Shown piece by piece: positions 1-10,862 of a stretch of DNA of 64,000 bases. Below the pieces are notes generated by a model. That model made no database searches, had not been told where the DNA came from, and saw only the letters and a program-made list of their open reading frames with translations. The stretch lies in contig NW_020289975.1 of the NCBI RefSeq assembly GCF_003144245.1, positions 248,001 to 312,000 of the forward strand, read 5' to 3'. Source of the DNA: Jaminaea rosea (lineage: Eukaryota > Basidiomycota > Exobasidiomycetes > Microstromatales). The translations under genes were made by a program, and so were the position numbers. Position 1 is the stretch's first letter; every line of letters begins with the position of its first letter.

Positions 1-1680
1 CTTGCTGAGCTGACCTTTTTTGTGAATGACCTCCTTGACGCGCAGAGAGAGCAGAAGGGTCTCCAGCTGGCTACGCTGCTGATCGTCGACCCAGTGCGAG
101 AGGCCAAAGTCACTCGTAGCAGCGTCCAGCGAGCAGATGCCAAAGGAGACAATCTCGCGGCCTTCTTCATCCTCACCGATCTCCTCCACAATGGCAATGC
201 AGTAGGTGGCGAGGTCGTCTTCCAAGCCGTCGATTTGCGTCGCCGAAGTCATGACGTGGCGTAGCTCTCGTCGGACGATGTCGCCGCTGCTCTTGTCTCG
301 CATCCCCTTTGCAACGGCAGTCTCCATCTGGTCGACGCGGCCGACCTTGTAGCCTAGAGCGAGGAGCTTGGTAGCGAAGAGATCAAAGGAAGCTTCAGGC
401 ACGCCGACCATGGGCATCCTACCTCGATCAGTGAGCTTGAGGTCGAGCTCACGATGGACCGTGTAGGCGTCCTCCAGAAACATCTCGTAGAATTTGCCCT
501 TTTGAAACATGAGGATCGTGTCCATGTTGTTTTGCCTGCGCGTAGGAGAGCGATGTTGATGCATTTAGTCAGCTAACCGCATCTGCAATGCTGTATCCCC
601 TCGTCCGAGTACTCACTTGATCTCAAAATACTGCTTCTCGAAGTTGGTGAATTTGCCCCACCATGCGGATGGGATGCGTAGAGTGCGAGGATCGAAGTCG
701 GCGTCGCCTGGGCGGTTGCCGTCACTGTCTCTTCGATCGACAAGGAAGGGAAAGCCGGGCTCTTTGGCGCCCCCTGCCTGCCCGGGAATAGGCGTAGAGC
801 CACCCGGAGTTGCAGAGGAGGACGAGCTCCTCGCAGGAACGAGAGGCGGACGTGAAGACGACGACGAGGCTGAGGGAAGGCTCGGGCGAGACTTCTTGGC
901 TGGTGGCTGGCCCGTCTTAGCTGCCTTTTTGCGAGGTGGAGGAGTGGGCGATGCTGAGCCCGATGCATCCGACATCGATGCATCGCCATCGTCGTCCTCA
1001 TCGTCATCCTCACTGTCGGAGACGGCCTGCGCCTTCCTACTCTTGTTCGCTGTGTCATCGTAGTCAGAGCCATCGTCTTGGTCTGATCCGGACTCGTAGT
1101 ACGTCTTGCGCTTGGCAGCCGCACCTCGCTGCGACGCGAGAGCGAGTCAGAACAGTCAATATGGTCAGCTCAGGTCTTTCATGCGCATACAGCCAGCTCG
1201 GTCACCACTCACCCTACGCGACGTGGTTGGCATCAAGTCCTCTTCGTCGTCATCATCCTCGTCCATCGTGGCTGAGAGTGGACTGCTGGCCGGAGGCGTA
1301 GGCTCACCACGAGGGACAGCCTTAGGAGTCGTCGCCGTCTTGACAGCGGCTTTGGACTGAGCAACGGCGCTGTTGCTGGCGTTGGTGCCAAGCCTGCTGG
1401 AAGGCGACTGCTTCGAGCTGGACGCGACAGGAGAGACGGAGCCACCGGATACGGTGGAGGGAGGCGAGGGCACAGAGCCCCTCTTGGTATACGATGTCGA
1501 CGACGATGAGGACGACGACGCGGTCTGCTTCTTTGCTGTACTGGAAGCGGCGCTGGGGGCAGTAGAGGCAGGGGCACGAGGAGGCTGAGAAGCTCCGCCA
1601 GGCGCAGCGTCGACTTTCTTGAAGAAGCTAAGCAGCGTGCCTTTGCCATTGGCCGGCTTCGCCGCCGGCTGCGATGGCAT
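1..1680 (-). CDS. MSH6: DNA mismatch repair protein MSH6, N-terminal part (truncated by window edge)
   Basis: MutS-family mismatch recognition subunit; MSH6 pairs with MSH2 in the nucleus. Exons read 1213-1680, 617-1128 and 1-535, and the protein continues past base 1. The first residues carry a PCNA-binding-like motif (GTLLSFFKK), as is usual for MSH6. A long Ser/Pro/acidic disordered linker follows. The mismatch-binding domain then starts with WWGKFTNFEKQYFEIK and continues through MDTILMFQKGKFYEMF, where the FYE of the conserved GKFYE replaces the Phe-x-Glu mismatch contact region, and MVGVPEASFD. GYKVGRVDQMETAVAKGMR is typical of MSH6. About 505 residues are visible; the ATPase part lies outside. 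The start at 1680 is the ATG that directly precedes the PCNA motif. Identity is from conserved motifs; MSH3 is less likely because of the GVPE and VDQME context. Confidence 0.9.
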
Positions 1681-2163
1681 GATGGCAATGGCGACGAGTG
1701 CGCGGGACGCTGGCACGAGAAGCACGAGACGGGGATGGAAGGAAAGAGTTGGTGGGTCGAGCAAGAGAGCGTTGAACGCGAGCGGAGCGACGCGACCCAG
1801 CTTCAATTTCAAGGTCCGCGCTCGCTCGTCCGCCCAGAAGAGGCGTGTCACGGAACGGAAGAAGTGAGAATGGCATTGGTCAATCCTCCTGGCCCTGAAC
1901 CTTCGCCTCTCGAGGTGCCATTGACGGTGCATGCTGTATCTGAAATTTTGACTCTGTCTTCACAATAGGATCGCAATTCCATGAGGAGGTTCAAAGTCTC
2001 GAAACAAGTCGCACCTTGGAGAGGTTGCGAATGCTGCTCAGGAACGTCAAGCTCGCTCGCGCGCTCTCTCGAAAGAAGAACAAAGGACCATGGCATTCGA
2101 GATCAAGTGGTCAACAGAAAGGGAAGCAGCGGGGAAGAGGCGACTGTTGCCTTATTGCGCCCA
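1681..2163. other. intergenic, promoter side of MSH6
   Basis: It separates the MSH6 start from the 3' end of the next minus-strand gene, so it must hold the MSH6 promoter. I see no convincing gene or structured element. Confidence 0.5.
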
Positions 2164-2714
2164 TCAAGAGGGGCACGTGACCGCAAACTGAACAGTGCCA
2201 TCGCTGTTGCGGGCCGTGACGGCGCCAGTCGTCACACCACCTTGCGAAACACTCGACTCGCCATCGAGTGTAAGGATGAAGTCGAGGGTTCCGCGGCCCT
2301 TATGGGTGCAGGCGACGCTGAGCCTACCTTTAAATTCGGAGGAGACTTTGCTAGAGCCTGTTTGCGAGGGCGAGAATGATTGAGTGCTCAGACGGTTCGA
2401 GGCAGTGAGGCTAACAATACGTACCGGGCCCGTTGCCAGACGCACCAGTGTCTTTGGGGCAGATGGTGCCAACGACTGCGGATTCGCCAGGTAGAGCCGT
2501 CCAGTTCCAAGACTTGACAGGCCCACCGATGCTGAGTGGAGCATGAGGGGTTGGGGGGAAAGGTCAGCCTCCATCTTCAATGGAATCACTGTTGGCGGCG
2601 AGCTAACGAGATGGTGTTATAAGTGCCGGAGCACGAAGTGCGCTTCATCACCATAACGCCATAGCTAGCACTCGCCATCAGAAGAAGAGCGATCAAGATG
2701 TCGGCAAGGTGCAT
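2164..2714 (-). CDS. small secreted four-cysteine protein (4C-SSP member 1)
   Basis: Function unknown. Exons 2608-2714, 2425-2531 and 2164-2357 give 135 residues. Residues 1-20 form a signal peptide (MHLADILIALLLMASASYG). A dibasic KR lies two residues before the first Cys (MKRTSC), which suggests Kex2 removal of a very short propeptide. The four conserved Cys sit in TSCSGTY, TICPKD, VACTHKG and AVTCPS. Exon 2 carries the family W-x-W and ends at GPG; exon 3 opens with SSKVSSEFKG. The exon 1/2 junction is phase 2 and the exon 2/3 junction phase 1, as in members 5-7. The central motif reads CTHKGRGTLDF. The last gene-coding codons end right after the fourth Cys (CPS). It lies in tandem with member 2 on the same strand. 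Confidence 0.75.
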
Positions 2715-3193
2715 GATGGCAAATGATGCTCTGATGAGGGCGAGCTGGCTTATGCGGGAGAGCTGCGTAGAACAGGAGAGAGAACAGAGCGCAAGGAGCA
2801 GGTCGACATCCTTGTGTTGCGGCAATGATAGTCCAGTCATGGGTCAGGGTATGCAGACCTGGGCACGAGGTGTGGCAAAGCACTTTCATGGCAACCCGCC
2901 ACTGCAGCGATGGGCTGAGCGGGGCGTAGATCAGATTGCGCTCAAGGTCAGAATTGCTCCGCGTCGTAATCACTGCCGACCCTTGTCAGACTCGCTCCTA
3001 CCAGCAGCTCTGCAAGCGCTAGCGAGAAATGACGTGAAGTGAAAATCACGCGGGGACCAGATAGCAGAAGGCTGTGTTGAATCTCCATCTTGACGTGCCT
3101 ACAGCCTTCGCCCAAGCAGAGGCTCTGAAGAATGATGACGAGCAGCCTCGCCCCTGATGTGGCTTCTCCCTCTTAAGCTCATGCATCCTCGTC
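2715..3193. other. intergenic between two secreted-protein genes
   Basis: Promoter side of the gene that starts at 2714 and 3' side of the gene that ends at 3194. Short open frames here have no family motif and no signal peptide that joins to other exons. I see nothing else. Confidence 0.45.
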
Positions 3194-3894
3194 TCACGCC
3201 GTGTAGTTACAAATAGCGTAATATCCGACATTGAAGGTCGAAGGCTGTGCTCGAGACCGTCGTTCATCAGCGTTCCAGCTTGACCTCTTTTCGCCTGCTC
3301 CTCTCTCCGGACTCACATTTCCACTGAAGTGCCCATAGACAGCTCCACTTGGTTTGGCGATGCTCAGTCCTCTAGCACGGAAGCCAAAGTCGATGTAGCC
3401 CTCCTTGCCGGTGGAGCAGTGCATGAAGAGTCGCCCGATGAAGTTGCCTTCGACCTTGGGTTTTGCTACGAAGGCGACACGCCGTGGAAGAGCCATGAGC
3501 GGTGACGATGAGCAAGAGTACGAAGGGCAAGGAGAAGGGCAAGGGGGTGATGAGCTCGCTTACAATGCAGATACCCCTCCGCCCCACCAGAGCAAATCTT
3601 GTTATGATAATTCTGCCCAGCCGTAGAGTTGAGAGAGGTGAACTTCCAGTACTTGAAGTTGCCGTCAAGCCTGCGTGAAGGAAAGTAAGAGGGCTCAGCA
3701 GGGGCATGCTCATCGGCATAATCGAGCAAGAGAAGACGAGGATTCCCGGAAACGGACGTGATAATGTGGTACGCCGTACTGCAGTCAGCGCGTTCGGCTA
3801 CGGTACTGATGCTTGCGGCCGTGGCGGGGTCTCCGACGAGAAACAAGACGAGCGTGGCGAAGCACAAGGGGGAAAGAAGCTGGAGGAGCAGCAT
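3194..3894 (-). CDS. small secreted four-cysteine protein (4C-SSP member 2)
   Basis: Function unknown. Exons 3758-3894, 3564-3670, 3317-3465 and 3194-3244. The protein begins with a strong signal peptide (MLLLQLLSPLCFATLVLFLV). The first family Cys is in ERADCSTAYHI; unlike most members it is not preceded by KR but by ER. Exon 1 ends at YHIIT in phase 2 and exon 2 ends in phase 1, as in member 1. Later motifs are KICSGG, KPKVEGNFIGRL, MHCSTGKEGYIDFGF and the final AICNYTA. An in-frame 72-base segment (3245-3316) has a GTGAGT donor and CAG acceptor, and splicing it restores the family pattern just before NVGYY, so I treat it as a third intron in phase 0. If retained, the protein would be 24 residues longer. 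The first donor is GTCCGT, which is weaker than the rest. Confidence 0.7.
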
Positions 3895-4388
3895 CGTGGT
3901 GCTACTTTTGCGATGGAGGGGAGAGAAAGATAGGCTAGTGGGCGGGCTGAAGGAGGCTCAGAGGTAGGGAAACGCAGGGTTGCGGTCTCGCAGGCGACAA
4001 CGGGGGTTAGCGTCCCACGCCAAGCACCCTCGGCCCTGCCCATGTGCTGCACGAAAAACCGTGCCTTCATGAGTGAGAACGGTGAGCAAAAGTCAAATGG
4101 GCAGCTTGCCAGGTACTCAGGACCCGGGACACCCTGGCGTGGGAAGGTTGCTGCATGCTGGACGACGTACGCAAAAGTCTTGCGGCCAGTCTCAAGTCTT
4201 TGCTTTAGCGCCGGAGAACAAGGTGAGCCATTTACAATTGGACAAGGAAGAGGCGAAATTCAGCCGACGGGAGCCAGCTGCACATAAGATATCATCGAGA
4301 GAGAACGTCGGCCTACGCGCCTGTGGCGAGGCCAAGAGACGAGTGAGTGCTGCATGGGCCAGCTCGGCGTGTTTGCTTGCCTCGCAGC
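3895..4388. other. intergenic
   Basis: Lies upstream of the secreted-protein gene starting at 3894 and downstream of the Pmp3-type gene. No gene supported. Confidence 0.45.
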
Positions 4389-5781
4389 CTAGAAATTGTG
4401 GTCGAGCCCGTCGTTGGCCACCCTGCCCGACGAGGACGAGCCGGTAGCCTTACGGCCAGAGGAAGCGCCCGCACCGTAGCCTGCCGAGCCACCTGAACCG
4501 CTAGGTCCGTACCTAGTACTCCCATTACCAGCCCTTCCTGAGCTGCCTCCCGGCCTGTATCTCGCATCAGCGTCCTCTGGTCCTTCGTCATCGAAGCTAT
4601 CGTATCTTCCGCCCGCACTGGGTCGGCCGTCAAGACTCGAGCTGAACGAGTCATCACGACTGCCCGTGCCGTTGCCATACCCATTTGTGTACGGGTCACC
4701 CATGGCCTCGCCTGCAAGGGCATGGCGGTCCGACTTCTTCCTGCTGCCAAGGAAGGCGCGTCCCTTGGACCTGTTGCGAGCATTTCTACGCTCCGCCTCT
4801 CCTGCTCCAGGTGCGCCTCCAAATGCACCACCGCTGCTGCTGGAATTGCGCCGCAGCGAATAGGGGTCGCTGCTATCGCGCGCAGATGGGCCGGGCCTAT
4901 GCTCGTTGTAGTAGCGCTCGTCTGCGAGCAGAGTCGGATCATCGCGCCTGCGAGGCTGGGCTGGTCCTTCCCCGTCTTCGAAGGTGTGGTCGCGATCGTA
5001 GCGGAACTCGTTGCCGTCATCGTCAACCATGACTCGGCTGGAGTTCTCATGATTGTAGCGACCGACCCACTGGCGCTTCTTCTTTTGCTTCTTGAGGTAG
5101 TCGTCGTTTACAAGGCCATATCGGATAGCCCTGTGTGAGGCGAAGGCGAGACGGATGTCAGCTCGACGACGTCCCTCAATGCGGTATCTAGCGCTTGTAG
5201 CACTCACCACTTGGGCGTGCGGCCGCGATTGCGGTTGTCTCTGATGTTCTGCACAAAGAAGTTGTGGCCGTGCCCGGGAATGTAGCCCTACGAATCACGA
5301 AGCAGCAGAGTGAGCAAGTGCTGCTTCTCACCGATGCATGCACCGCGTGGTACTCACACAGAGAGTCAGAACACAATTGATGAAAAAGTCTTTGCCAATA
5401 CCAAAGCGAGCGGCTACGGCCAGAGGAGGCAGGAGGAAGCCGAGGATGACCTAGCGTGACAAGGGGGGAGTTTGGGAATCAGCCCGGATGCCTTGCCTGG
5501 TTCCACAGCCTCAGGTGGCCATTACTCACCAGAAGCAGGTAGTGACCGTGGTATACCTTGGGTCGGCTGATTGTAGCAGGAGAGGCAAGAAGGGGGCGCA
5601 TTAGCATCTTTGCAGCAGCTGCCTTGCTAAGACACCACGCAGACTCACAAGTCGATCTTGCCGTTCTCCTTGCGAGGAATGCCTGACAGCCAACATCAGA
5701 ATCAGATTTTTGTGAGCTCATCGGACAAAGGCAAGTGCGGATACCATGCTAGTCTGCCTCACCATCTCGAAGGAAGCCCAT
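4389..5781 (-). CDS. Pmp3/UPF0057-type membrane protein with long disordered C-terminal tail
   Basis: Pmp3 proteolipids are small two-helix plasma membrane proteins linked to membrane potential and salt tolerance. Six exons: 5763-5781, 5649-5682, 5530-5566, 5358-5450, 5208-5287 and 4389-5130, giving 334 residues. After a short leader (MGFLRDGIPRKENGKIDL) the Pmp3 domain reads LLLVILGFLLPPLAVAARFG, GIGKDFFINCVLTLCGYIPG and HGHNFFVQN, covering about residues 26-75. Typical Pmp3 proteins have about 55 residues and stop here. This one goes on for some 240 residues rich in Ser, Gly, Arg and Asp, with a basic stretch (LKKQKKKRQW) next to the membrane part. Start chosen because it is the only ATG upstream that joins in frame through canonical splice sites. 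The first exon is only 19 bases. Function of the tail is unknown. Confidence 0.85.
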
Positions 5782-6463
5782 TGTGAGGGCGGCTCAGCGG
5801 CTAAGGGTTGACGAGGACGAGGGGCGAGGACGAGGCGGAGGGTGGATGTTGGTCGTGTGTTGCTTGCAGCCGCTTTGCAGCTGACAAAGACGAGCCAGGA
5901 GCGATAGATTCCCCGCTCTTAGTACGCAGCAGGAGTATCTATCGAGCAGACTCCTTTGCGATGGGTGGGGAGGCGATGATGTTGGAGGTCAAGATGCGAC
6001 GCTAGCCTGCGATGCCAAGATGGGGTCAAGGCAATCCGGCCCACGGACCGTCTCGTCGTCTCCGTCTGACCGCACATCGACAAGCGGGGCGGCGGGCAAG
6101 CGGCGACAGGCTTGACCGCTTCAGCGCTGCAGGCACAGGGAGCATCAGCACAGCCAGTCAGTCGTCCGAGCGTCCGACTTGCAAGCCACAACTTAATTCC
6201 CAAGTCGACTCAGCTCCGAGCTCATTGCTACCAGTCCAGTCAGGGCGAGGCCTCAAGAGTCTCGAGATGATGATGAGAGGAAGTGCGAATCACACTTCGG
6301 GCGACGTGGATCAATGCTACTTGAGATCAATTGGCTCAATGGAATCAAAAGATGCAGAAACAACGAGATGCAGAGCAAAGTAAAGCTACGGTACTAACGA
6401 AAGAATAGTATCGCAACTGGGAATCATGGGAAGAGAAAGCTGGAGCACGACACGATGGCTAGC
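5782..6463. other. intergenic
   Basis: Promoter side of the Pmp3-type gene and 3' flank of the histidine-rich gene. Only short frames without recognisable motifs. Confidence 0.45.
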
Positions 6464-7477
6464 TTAGAGGGCCTTGCCCTGTCCAGGCTTGAGGTGGAGC
6501 TCCTGCTCGAGCTTCTCAGCAACACCCTCGACCTTGCGGTTGTCGTTGCCGCCGTGGAGCAAGCCGATCTGCGAAGCGTCCTTGTGCTTGGCACCGAGAA
6601 CACCACCGCTCTGGAGGTACTGGTCCTTGCTGACGGGCTCGTGGCTGATGAGTTGGTGGACCACGGGCGCATGCTGGATCTCGTGGTGGGTAGGGATGTG
6701 CGTGTGCGAGCGGGTGTACTCGTGCGTGTCCTTCTGTACCACGGGCTGGATGACGTGGTGGACGTGGTGGTGCACCGACTCGTTGACCTTCTCGCCACGG
6801 TCGACGATCTCAGTCGTCTGGCGGCCAGCGTGGGTCATGTCCCCCTTTTGGTGGTGAGCGCCCACGTCGGCGAGAAGCTTGGCGTCCTGCGCACCAGAGG
6901 CGTGACGCTCATGGATGTTGGTGACGGCATGGCGCTTCTCGTCCATGAGCTTCTCCTTCTGGTGCTCCTGGTCCTGGATGGGCACGGCGTGGAGCTGGAT
7001 GTGGTTCTGGTGGTGGTGCAGGTCACGCTCACGGAAGACCTCCTCGGTGTGGTGCTGGTGGCGAGTGTCCTCGGTGCGATGAGCAACGTGGTGCTTGCTC
7101 TCAGTGATGGTGCCGTCACCGGCAGCGCGGAGAGCCTTGGGGTCGACGTTGGCGCTGTGACCCTTGGAGGGGAGGCCAGCATCGTTGGCCTCGAGGCCAG
7201 ACGAGCCGTGCGTACCAGTCTTGGTGCCAGCAGCGGTAGGGACGCCGGTGCCAGCGGTCTTAGCAGCGGTGCCGTTGGCTGCGGCAGTCTTTGCACCGGT
7301 TGAGGAAGTGGTCGGCGTGGTGTGAGCGGCCTTCTCGCCAGCCAGCTTCTGCGTGGCGTTGTTACGAGGGCTGGTCTCGGGTGTGGTGTTGGCGGTCGAG
7401 TTGTTGTAGTCCTCAACCGAGTCGTCGCTGGAGCGACGGTGGCTGTTGATGCTGAGCGCCTTCTTAATTCCGTTCAT
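6464..7477 (-). CDS. histidine-rich, allergen-like hydrophilic protein
   Basis: Single exon, 337 residues, no signal peptide and no membrane segment. The N-terminal third is Thr/Ala/Gly-rich. The C-terminal half is rich in His, Glu, Lys and Gln, with the block SVHHHVHHVIQPVVQKDTHE followed by HTHIPTHHEIQHAPVVHQ. This layout (HH..VIQPV..K, then IP.HE and H) resembles a widespread fungal family often annotated as 'allergen' and thought to be stress-related and intrinsically disordered. That assignment is by pattern memory, so the function stays unproven. Possible roles are metal binding or desiccation protection; these are inference. A TATA-like element lies about 120 bases upstream of the start. 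Confidence 0.75.
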   Translation of the reverse strand: MNGIKKALSINSHRRSSDDSVEDYNNSTANTTPETSPRNNATQKLAGEKAAHTTPTTSSTGAKTAAANGTAAKTAGTGVPTAAGTKTGTHGSSGLEANDAGLPSKGHSANVDPKALRAAGDGTITESKHHVAHRTEDTRHQHHTEEVFRERDLHHHQNHIQLHAVPIQDQEHQKEKLMDEKRHAVTNIHERHASGAQDAKLLADVGAHHQKGDMTHAGRQTTEIVDRGEKVNESVHHHVHHVIQPVVQKDTHEYTRSHTHIPTHHEIQHAPVVHQLISHEPVSKDQYLQSGGVLGAKHKDASQIGLLHGGNDNRKVEGVAEKLEQELHLKPGQGKAL

Positions 7478-7598
7478 GATGAAGCGTGCGGTGAAGAAGA
7501 TGTGTCCGTGGGTGTTTGCGAAGCGTGTACGGTGTACTGTAGAGAATCAAGCTGTGATGAGAAGAGAACGAGACACAGGAAGGTCTCTTCAGGACCTC

Positions 7599-7606
7599 CT
7601 TTTATG
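7599..7606 (-). promoter_or_regulatory. TATA-like box upstream of the histidine-rich gene
   Basis: On the minus strand the sequence reads CATAAAAG, about 120 bases before the ATG at 7477. Position and sequence fit a TATA element of a strongly expressed gene. No experimental support. Confidence 0.35.
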
Positions 7607-8696
7607 TGGTTATCGAGGCAAAGAGCGCTACGGACCTCCACTGCCAAATGGTCAACTTGGCAAGACCCTTGATCAACGTCATCGTGGGGAAGCCACCATC
7701 CAGCACCGCCTTCGGCCTCGCCTTCGACAATGCTGCTGATCTCATGATGTCACATACGTGAGGCAGACCGTGGTGCTGCTGCCGTGCGAAGGCACGTTTA
7801 CGTGTCTTGCTTCCTCGATGAAGAGCGACCAGATCTTGTTGCTTGTAGTCTCACATTTCTGAAACGAGCGAGCAGGTAGATCCAGGAATGACGAGGCGGT
7901 GAGAGGCGTGGCAAGGGAGGAAGAGGAGGTCGCCCAGTCCACAGATTCGAGCGAGCGAGCGATGAATGATCCAGCGTCGACTGCTTGCGACGCGGAGGGT
8001 AGCGGCAGCGGCAGCGAAGACGATCGACGAAGGCGGCTACGAAGGAGTGGGGAAACGCGTTGCTCGCTCGCAAGCGTCACGGGTCCAGCAGCGTGCGGAC
8101 GAATTAACGGCCCGCATTGAAGCTTGAGTCGCCGGGTGGAGGGTGGGAGCCGCCGGCTGCTGCGAGCTTGGGTTTTGGCAGGCGAGCAAACGCAACCGAG
8201 GAGCGCGCCGGGGGTTAAGACTTGCCTTTGGTTGCATCGGCTTCCATCGTGGAGGCTCAGCCAATGGGACGAAGCAGCAACAGCAGCCAAGCCAAGAGGC
8301 AGCAAAGATTCATCAACCAATGCAGCGGCCCGCAGCGATGATCAATGAGCCTAGGGGAGGTGCGATCGATGCGATACCTACTTGATTGCTCCCCGTCGTC
8401 GGCTTGGCGGGGAAAAGGAGGTCAAGAAGTGGTACAACGGCGATTGAGGCTACGTCAGGGTGCGGCTGGTGAACCCAGCAATCTACAGGAAGTTTGAGCA
8501 GATGCCGAGGGTGGTCCGCCGCATCAGCGGCCAGCAAGAAGGAGGATACGGATTCTTGGATCTTATTCGCCGACGCGGGAGCGGGCGTGGAGAGAGTGGA
8601 CCCGCGACGATTAGAGCGCATGCACGCGGTTGAGTGGACGAGCGAGCGATCTAGGTGGAAGAAGCACCAAAGCGCCGGTGCTGCATTGTACGCCTG

Positions 8697-8716
8697 CGAA
8701 CGAACGAACGAACGAA
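8697..8716. repeat. CGAA tetranucleotide repeat, 5 units
   Basis: Five perfect tandem CGAA units in non-coding DNA. A plain microsatellite. Confidence 0.8.
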
Positions 8717-8923
8717 GACGACCGCTCGCGCCTGGACTTTCCCACACATACAGGTTGCACGGCTATCATATCTCGCTACATGGTGCGCTATCGCAGCCTG
8801 GCCTGGCGTACTCGCCGATGCTGACTCGTAGGTAGAGAGCGCGGCGTGGGGCGCTTCGATCGGAGGACCTGACGCTTGCGGGTCGAATCTTCCCTGTCGC
8901 CGTTGACGAAGGTCCAAGACAGC

Positions 8924-10642
8924 CTAGTAGTACGGCATCCTGCTCACACTGGGACTGCCGTCAGCGGCGCTGTGACGAGCCGCAAAGGTGGGCACGGTCG
9001 AATCACCGACGACGTCACCATCGGCACGCCTGTGGTGGTTTGCTGATCCGGACGCAGCGTTGCTCCTGATATCAGTGTCGATTCGCTGCGCAGTCATTGT
9101 GGTCATCGTGCTTGCATCGCGTACGGCGGGCATGGCACGGGGAAGGACGAACTGTGGATCGAGGGCAGGGTGAGTGGCAGTGAGACCGACCAGGGTTGTC
9201 AGCCAGAAAGCGAGTGGAAGGGTACGTGGGTGCGCAAGTCTCACTCACCTTCTCATCGTACTCCCTCATGACCTCGGCAGCCAGCAGCTCCTTGTCCCTT
9301 ACAAGACCCTCGAACAGCGTGGCCAATCCCACGAGCGACACGGCCAGTCCACCTTGCATGAGCACAAAGAAGATGACCCAGGCAACGAATCCAGAGACGG
9401 GCAGCAATGGCCCGCTGACTATGTGCCAGAGAAGGGCTGACAAGGGCGAGTAGATGGTGAGGACGCGAAGGGTGACTGGTGGAGGTTGCCAGATGTGTAG
9501 CTCGTGGATCTGTGCGTCAACGAGGAGGCGCTTGTTGCTACCCAGATAAGGGCCGTTCGGAACAAGGGCGCCGAGAAGGGGGATTCGCTGAAGTTGTGAT
9601 AGGATCAAGGAGGCAAAGCGCTCTTGAAGCCTGGGCTTGTCGTGACCATCGTCCTCCTCGTCGAGATGAATGGGAACGAGGCGCGCATTCTGGCTGGAGA
9701 CTTTGCTGTCTGCGCTCTTCATCCAGAGGCGGTATCGACGGCGAGAAGAGAGACACAGGTAGGCGTTGTACAGGGAAAGGGCGATGAGGGCGAGGGAGAG
9801 GACAGAAGCTGTCCAAGACCAGGCGGCCGCCCGATTGATCTGCATCGTGCGTCGTAGGCTTCGTCTGCCGCCGCCGCCGCTGCCGCCACCGACACTGCTG
9901 CTGAAGAGTGAGCCGGAGTCGCGGCTGCTTGTACGCCCGTCAATGCCTGCCAGAAGGGAGAGAGAGAGATCCGACTCTGGCGAGATGAGATGCGAGACCA
10001 GGGATATGACATGCAGGGCAATGCCAATGGGATAACCAAGAGCAGGCTCGTGCAGGCTCTCCTCGACCGTCTGAAGAAGCGAGGCGAGACGATCATTGAC
10101 GTCTGTGGGAAGCTCTTGGAGCCTGAGCAAGTCACGATGAATGACGGTCAGGTACACGATGCTCTGTCGGCGTCTTGGTGCTGCCGGACAACTCACTTTT
10201 GCTGCCATGTCTTGCGTCGGATGAACGCATTGCTCTTTCGTCCGGCTGACCTTTTGCTCCCTGGTGCCGGAGACGGCGAGGCCGCCGCTGCTGCTCCTCC
10301 GCCTCCAGCCGCCATCGTAGAGGTCGCCTTCATACCCGGGCTGCCGAAGCTTGTGCCCTTCCTTCGCACGGGGCTGTGTGCCGCCTCTGCACCAAGACCG
10401 CGGGGAATTCCTCGAGCTGCTGGTGAGGATGCGTAGGGGCTGCCACTGATAAAGGGCGACATGGATGAGGATGAGGCGGCCGAGGAAGGAGAGCCATCCC
10501 CCTTTGCCGCCGTGTAGAGGTGGTACGGGGTAGAAGAGGAGCGAGCGAGCGGGGAAGAAGGCATCGAGGAGGAGCCAGATGCGGCTTCTGCGCGAAGCAT
10601 ACCGCTGCGTGACTTGTGAAGACTTTTACGTGGCGTTGCCAT
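8924..10642 (-). CDS. Nur1/Mug154-like nuclear membrane protein (DUF2418 type)
   Basis: Nur1-type proteins are inner nuclear membrane proteins that help tether rDNA and silent chromatin in yeasts. Exons 10197-10642, 9249-10122 and 8924-9151 give 515 residues. The N terminus (MATPRKSLHKSRSG) is basic and Ser-rich. A membrane segment (WTASVLSLALIALSLYNAYL) is near residue 240, followed by a basic patch RRRYRLW. The motif IHELHIWQPPPVTLRVLTIY plus SPLSALLWHI looks like the DUF2418 signature (hELxVWdP...LrLFxxfSPlHxLl). A second hydrophobic hairpin (VSGFVAWVIFFVLMQGGLAV) comes next. The C terminus is hydrophilic. The intron at 10123-10196 was preferred over a 33-base alternative because it restores TWQQKLQELP in frame. 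Family assignment is from motif memory and is moderate; a generic multi-pass protein is the alternative. Confidence 0.6.
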
Positions 10643-10862
10643 TGCTTCGTCGTGTAATGGATCGAGAGGAAACGAAGCTGGAGGTGGATGTGAGCGGGAG
10701 CAGCAAGACATCCTGAGTCCAACACGACCTCGCGTGGCTTGATCCGCGAGTCCGACACGATCAAGGCCACGCGACATCGCTCCGCGGTGAACAGGAAGAT
10801 CATGGATGCTTCAACGCTTGGATGGGTATAGCTATATACAGTGAAAGTCCTTATTTTTGCTC

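Larger units (their letters stand above)
7478..8923. other. long intergenic region with a CGAA repeat
   Basis: About 1.4 kb between the histidine-rich gene start and the 3' end of the Nur1-like gene. Open frames here (for example on the minus strand between 7742 and 8320) have no conserved motif. It likely holds the histidine-rich gene's promoter and 5' UTR. Confidence 0.4.

Noticed and set aside
6455-7303. 282-codon plus-strand frame rich in Val and Leu
   Set aside because: It is antisense to the histidine-rich gene; CAC/GAC/GAG codons read as GTG/GTC/CTC on the other strand.
10123-10196. Shorter 33-base intron at the same donor in the Nur1-like gene
   Set aside because: Too short for fungal splicing; the 74-base intron restores a sensible frame.
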